From the NCBI RefSeq assembly GCF_014202335.1, contig NZ_JACHGP010000008.1, positions 124,001-188,000 on the forward strand: a stretch of DNA of 64,000 nucleotides, read 5' to 3'. This document shows positions 61,725-64,000 of the stretch, piece by piece (position 1 is the stretch's first letter; every line of letters starts with the position of its first letter). Under the pieces are notes generated by a model. That model was not told the origin of the DNA. It saw only the letters and a program-made list of their open reading frames with translations, and did no database searches. Source of the DNA: Mycobacterium sp. AZCC_0083 (lineage in GTDB: Bacteria; Actinomycetota; Actinomycetes; Mycobacteriales; Mycobacteriaceae). Position numbers and translations under genes: made by a program.

Positions 61725-63974
61725 GTGAGCCGCCGCATGGTCACGGGCACGCAATTTGCAGAAACAGTACGGTCCGTCGGCCGCCCACTGCACAGCCGCG
61801 CTCGGAGGCAGGTGCCAGCCCGCCGTCTCGACATCCAAGGGCTTCGGATGGTCGCCGTGGTGTTGGTCATGTTTGACCACGTTTTCGGCTGGCCGCGTGG
61901 CGGATTCATTGGCGTCGACGTCTTCTTCGTCATCTCCGGATTCCTCATCACCGGCATTCTGCTCCGAGATGCGGAGAAGATTGGGCACGTCTCGTTCGTC
62001 GGGTTTTATCGCCGCCGCGTGCGTCGCATCGTTCCCGCTGCCACATTGACTCTGGCCGCCATCGCGGTCGCCGCGGAGCTGATGTTCTCCCGCAGTCGCG
62101 CAGTCACAACGTGGTGGGACACAGTGGCGGCATTCTTCTTCTGCTCGAACTGGCGATTCGCGATCCAGGGCACCGACTACTTCAATGCGGGCGGCCCGAT
62201 CTCGCCCGTGCGGCATTTCTGGTCGCTATCGGTGGAGGAGCAGTTCTACTTCGTGTGGCCCGCTGTGATGGCCGTTGTCGTGTTTCTGGTAACCCGCAAG
62301 GCGATGAGCCTCAATGCGCGTCACCGGATCGCTGGCGCCATCATGGCCGCGCTGGTAGCGGGTTCGTTCACGTGGGCCGTCCTCAACACCACCAGCAGCC
62401 CGAGCTGGTCGTACTTCTCCACGCTGACCCGCGGATGGGAACTCGGGTTCGGTGCGTTGCTGGCGATATTCGCCGCGAGCATGTCCAAGATCCCTGACGC
62501 GATCCGCCCCGCGCTTGCCTGGATCGGGCTCGCGATCATCGCGTTAGGCGCCTTCTGGATCACCGAAGACATCGGTTTCCCAGGCCCGTGGGCGATCGTG
62601 CCGGTCGTCGGTTCGGGGCTGGTGCTCGCCGCCGGCACCGGTGGCGCGGTTCGGTTTCTGTGGCCGATTACGAACATCGCCAGCGTCACGGTCGGCGATC
62701 TGTCGTATTCGCTGTACTTGTGGCACTGGCCGGTGATCATCTTCCTCGGCTCAATCATGGAACCGGCCGGCTGGCAGTACTACGTTGCGGCGATCGGGAT
62801 TACGGCTGCGTTGTCAACGTTCGCTTACTACTTCGTTGAGCAGCCGATCCTTGCCTCGTCATGGTTGAAGCCGCGCGATCAGCAGGCATGGCGGCATCAG
62901 GCACGGCGGTCGCGCGACCGTTGGGGCAACATCCAACGAAGCTTGATGGCACGGTTCACTTTTGAGATGACACCAGGCCGGCAGATCGCCGGCGTCGTGG
63001 CTGCGGTGTTTCTACTCCTCGCGTCCGCTGGCCTGCTCGCCGTGCCGAAGCAGCCTCCTGCGTACATCTCGGCAGCCGCGGTCGACGCCGGCACGCCGCA
63101 ATCCGATAGTGGCAAGCCGCTGCCGCCGGTTGGGGCTGATCTGCAGCAAAAGATCATGGACGCGGTGAAAGCCCAAGCGTGGCCGGATCTCAATCCCAGC
63201 ATGGATGCCGTAGTCCAAGAAGATAAGGTGCGCGCCGACCTTGCAAAATGCGGCACTACAGTCGACGTGGATTGCTGGTTCGGCGAGGACGCGGCCCCTC
63301 ACACCATGGTGCTCGTCGGTGACTCGATCGGAATGTCCTACCTCCCAGCAGTCATCGCCTTCGTCAACGCCTCGGACGGGCAGTGGAAGCTGCTCAATCA
63401 GGCGTTGCTCGGCTGTGAGTTCGTCAACGCCGACGTCAAGAGCTATTCCGACGAAGCTCGCGCGCAGTGCTCGTTGCGAAAACAGCGCGCTATCGACAGC
63501 ATCAATCAGCTGCACCCCGACGTGGTGCTCATCTCGAACCGCTATAACGAGCTGGTGGACGCCAACACGCAGAAGCCGATTACGGATCAGGAATATCAGT
63601 CGTCGGTGCGCGACATCATCAACCGTTTCGCCGGATCGGCTGGGAAGGTGGCGCTTTTGACAGCGCCGCCCGACGACAAGTCGCCGTCGGACTGCTATCG
63701 CGCCGACGGTTCGCCTGCCGACTGCGTAGGGAGGCTCACGCAGCAATATCTCGACCGAATCAAGTGGGACACGTCGATTGCCCATTTGATCAACGGCGAG
63801 TTGATAGACACCACTCGGCTGTTTTGCACCCCGTCGAACTACTGCCCGATCTTCGCCGGAACCACACCGATGAAGGTCGACGCCCGGCACATCAGCAGCG
63901 AGTACGGCGATCTAATGTCGCCAGCGTTCACGGAGTTACTTCGTGGGACAGCTACGTTCAACGCTGCTGGGTGA
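61725..63974 (+). CDS. Acyltransferase family 3 with C-terminal SGNH domain
   Basis: 749 residues from the GTG at 61725, which has AGGG five bases upstream; TTG 61689, GTG 61722 and ATG 61737 are alternatives. About ten membrane helices form the AT3 domain: RRLDIQGLRMVAVVLVMFDHV with catalytic His, DVFFVISGFLITGILL, HFWSLSVEEQFYFVWP and LSYSLYLWHWPVI. After a further helix (about 425) comes an extracytoplasmic SGNH domain with nucleophile Ser in LVGDSIGMSYLPA and the D-x2-H pair in DARHISSEYGDL. This OafA-type fusion O-acylates surface glycans. The end of the window follows 26 bases later. Confidence 0.94.
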   Translation: MSRRMVTGTQFAETVRSVGRPLHSRARRQVPARRLDIQGLRMVAVVLVMFDHVFGWPRGGFIGVDVFFVISGFLITGILLRDAEKIGHVSFVGFYRRRVRRIVPAATLTLAAIAVAAELMFSRSRAVTTWWDTVAAFFFCSNWRFAIQGTDYFNAGGPISPVRHFWSLSVEEQFYFVWPAVMAVVVFLVTRKAMSLNARHRIAGAIMAALVAGSFTWAVLNTTSSPSWSYFSTLTRGWELGFGALLAIFAASMSKIPDAIRPALAWIGLAIIALGAFWITEDIGFPGPWAIVPVVGSGLVLAAGTGGAVRFLWPITNIASVTVGDLSYSLYLWHWPVIIFLGSIMEPAGWQYYVAAIGITAALSTFAYYFVEQPILASSWLKPRDQQAWRHQARRSRDRWGNIQRSLMARFTFEMTPGRQIAGVVAAVFLLLASAGLLAVPKQPPAYISAAAVDAGTPQSDSGKPLPPVGADLQQKIMDAVKAQAWPDLNPSMDAVVQEDKVRADLAKCGTTVDVDCWFGEDAAPHTMVLVGDSIGMSYLPAVIAFVNASDGQWKLLNQALLGCEFVNADVKSYSDEARAQCSLRKQRAIDSINQLHPDVVLISNRYNELVDANTQKPITDQEYQSSVRDIINRFAGSAGKVALLTAPPDDKSPSDCYRADGSPADCVGRLTQQYLDRIKWDTSIAHLINGELIDTTRLFCTPSNYCPIFAGTTPMKVDARHISSEYGDLMSPAFTELLRGTATFNAAG

Positions 63975-64000
63975 GTAGGACCGCCGCTTACACCTGGATC

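Overview
The window looks like chromosome of a mycobacterium, most likely a fast-growing environmental (Mycolicibacterium-type) species. The evidence is the order tRNA-Trp, secE, nusG, rplK, rplA, a NusG and SecE with actinobacterial N-terminal extensions, high GC, frequent GTG/TTG starts and several small secreted proteins of mycobacterial type. Identification rests on reading the sequence; no database search was possible.

Layout. (1) 1-2736: conserved translation/secretion genes. (2) 2737-4976: mostly non-coding, with one small gene (3565) and a decayed copy of the rplA 3' end (3932-4047) followed by a perfect terminator hairpin. (3) 4977-25642: a Wzx/Wzy-type exopolysaccharide island, visibly less GC-rich and less uniform than its surroundings. 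It holds an initiating sugar-phosphate transferase, FkbM-type and class I methyltransferases, three GT4 and two GT2 glycosyltransferases, a polymerase, a flippase, an AlkP-superfamily protein, an oxidoreductase/epimerase pair, a Wzc-like tyrosine autokinase with its low-molecular-weight phosphatase, a DUF4012 membrane protein and a small secreted protein. (4) 25840-26060: a second decayed rplA fragment, so the island is bracketed by rplA-derived sequence. (5) 26083-30546: D-Ala-D-Ala dipeptidase, a DUF1800/DUF1501 pair and a GH16 lipoprotein. (6) 31378-50406: a second, GC-rich glycan locus, mostly translationally coupled by 4-base stop/start overlaps. It has GT2 enzymes, a second flippase, a second polymerase-like membrane protein, a condensation-type acyltransferase, two lipoprotein hydrolases, a pyruvyl transferase, an aldo/keto reductase, a GMC oxidoreductase, a hexapeptide acyltransferase, a second GH16, an EEP-fold membrane protein and a GT4. 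(7) 50497-63974: P450, two tandem Cys/His mini-proteins, a phosphatase pseudogene, a second EEP protein, a SRPBCC/TetR divergent pair with a clear operator, a sigma-factor remnant, a large LuxR-type ATPase regulator, and a surface-acylation group of two AT3 acyltransferases, a secreted protein and a methyltransferase.

How the parts fit. Island (3) has a full set for undecaprenyl-linked repeat-unit assembly, export, polymerisation and phosphorylation control. Locus (6) appears to build a different, pyruvylated and acylated glycan or glycolipid with its own flippase, and no initiating transferase or tyrosine kinase is visible in it. Paralogous pairs (GH16, lipoprotein hydrolase, EEP) and pseudogene scraps (rplA twice, phosphatase, ECF sigma) show that the region grew by repeated acquisition and duplication next to rplA. 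No transposase, integrase or CRISPR array was found.
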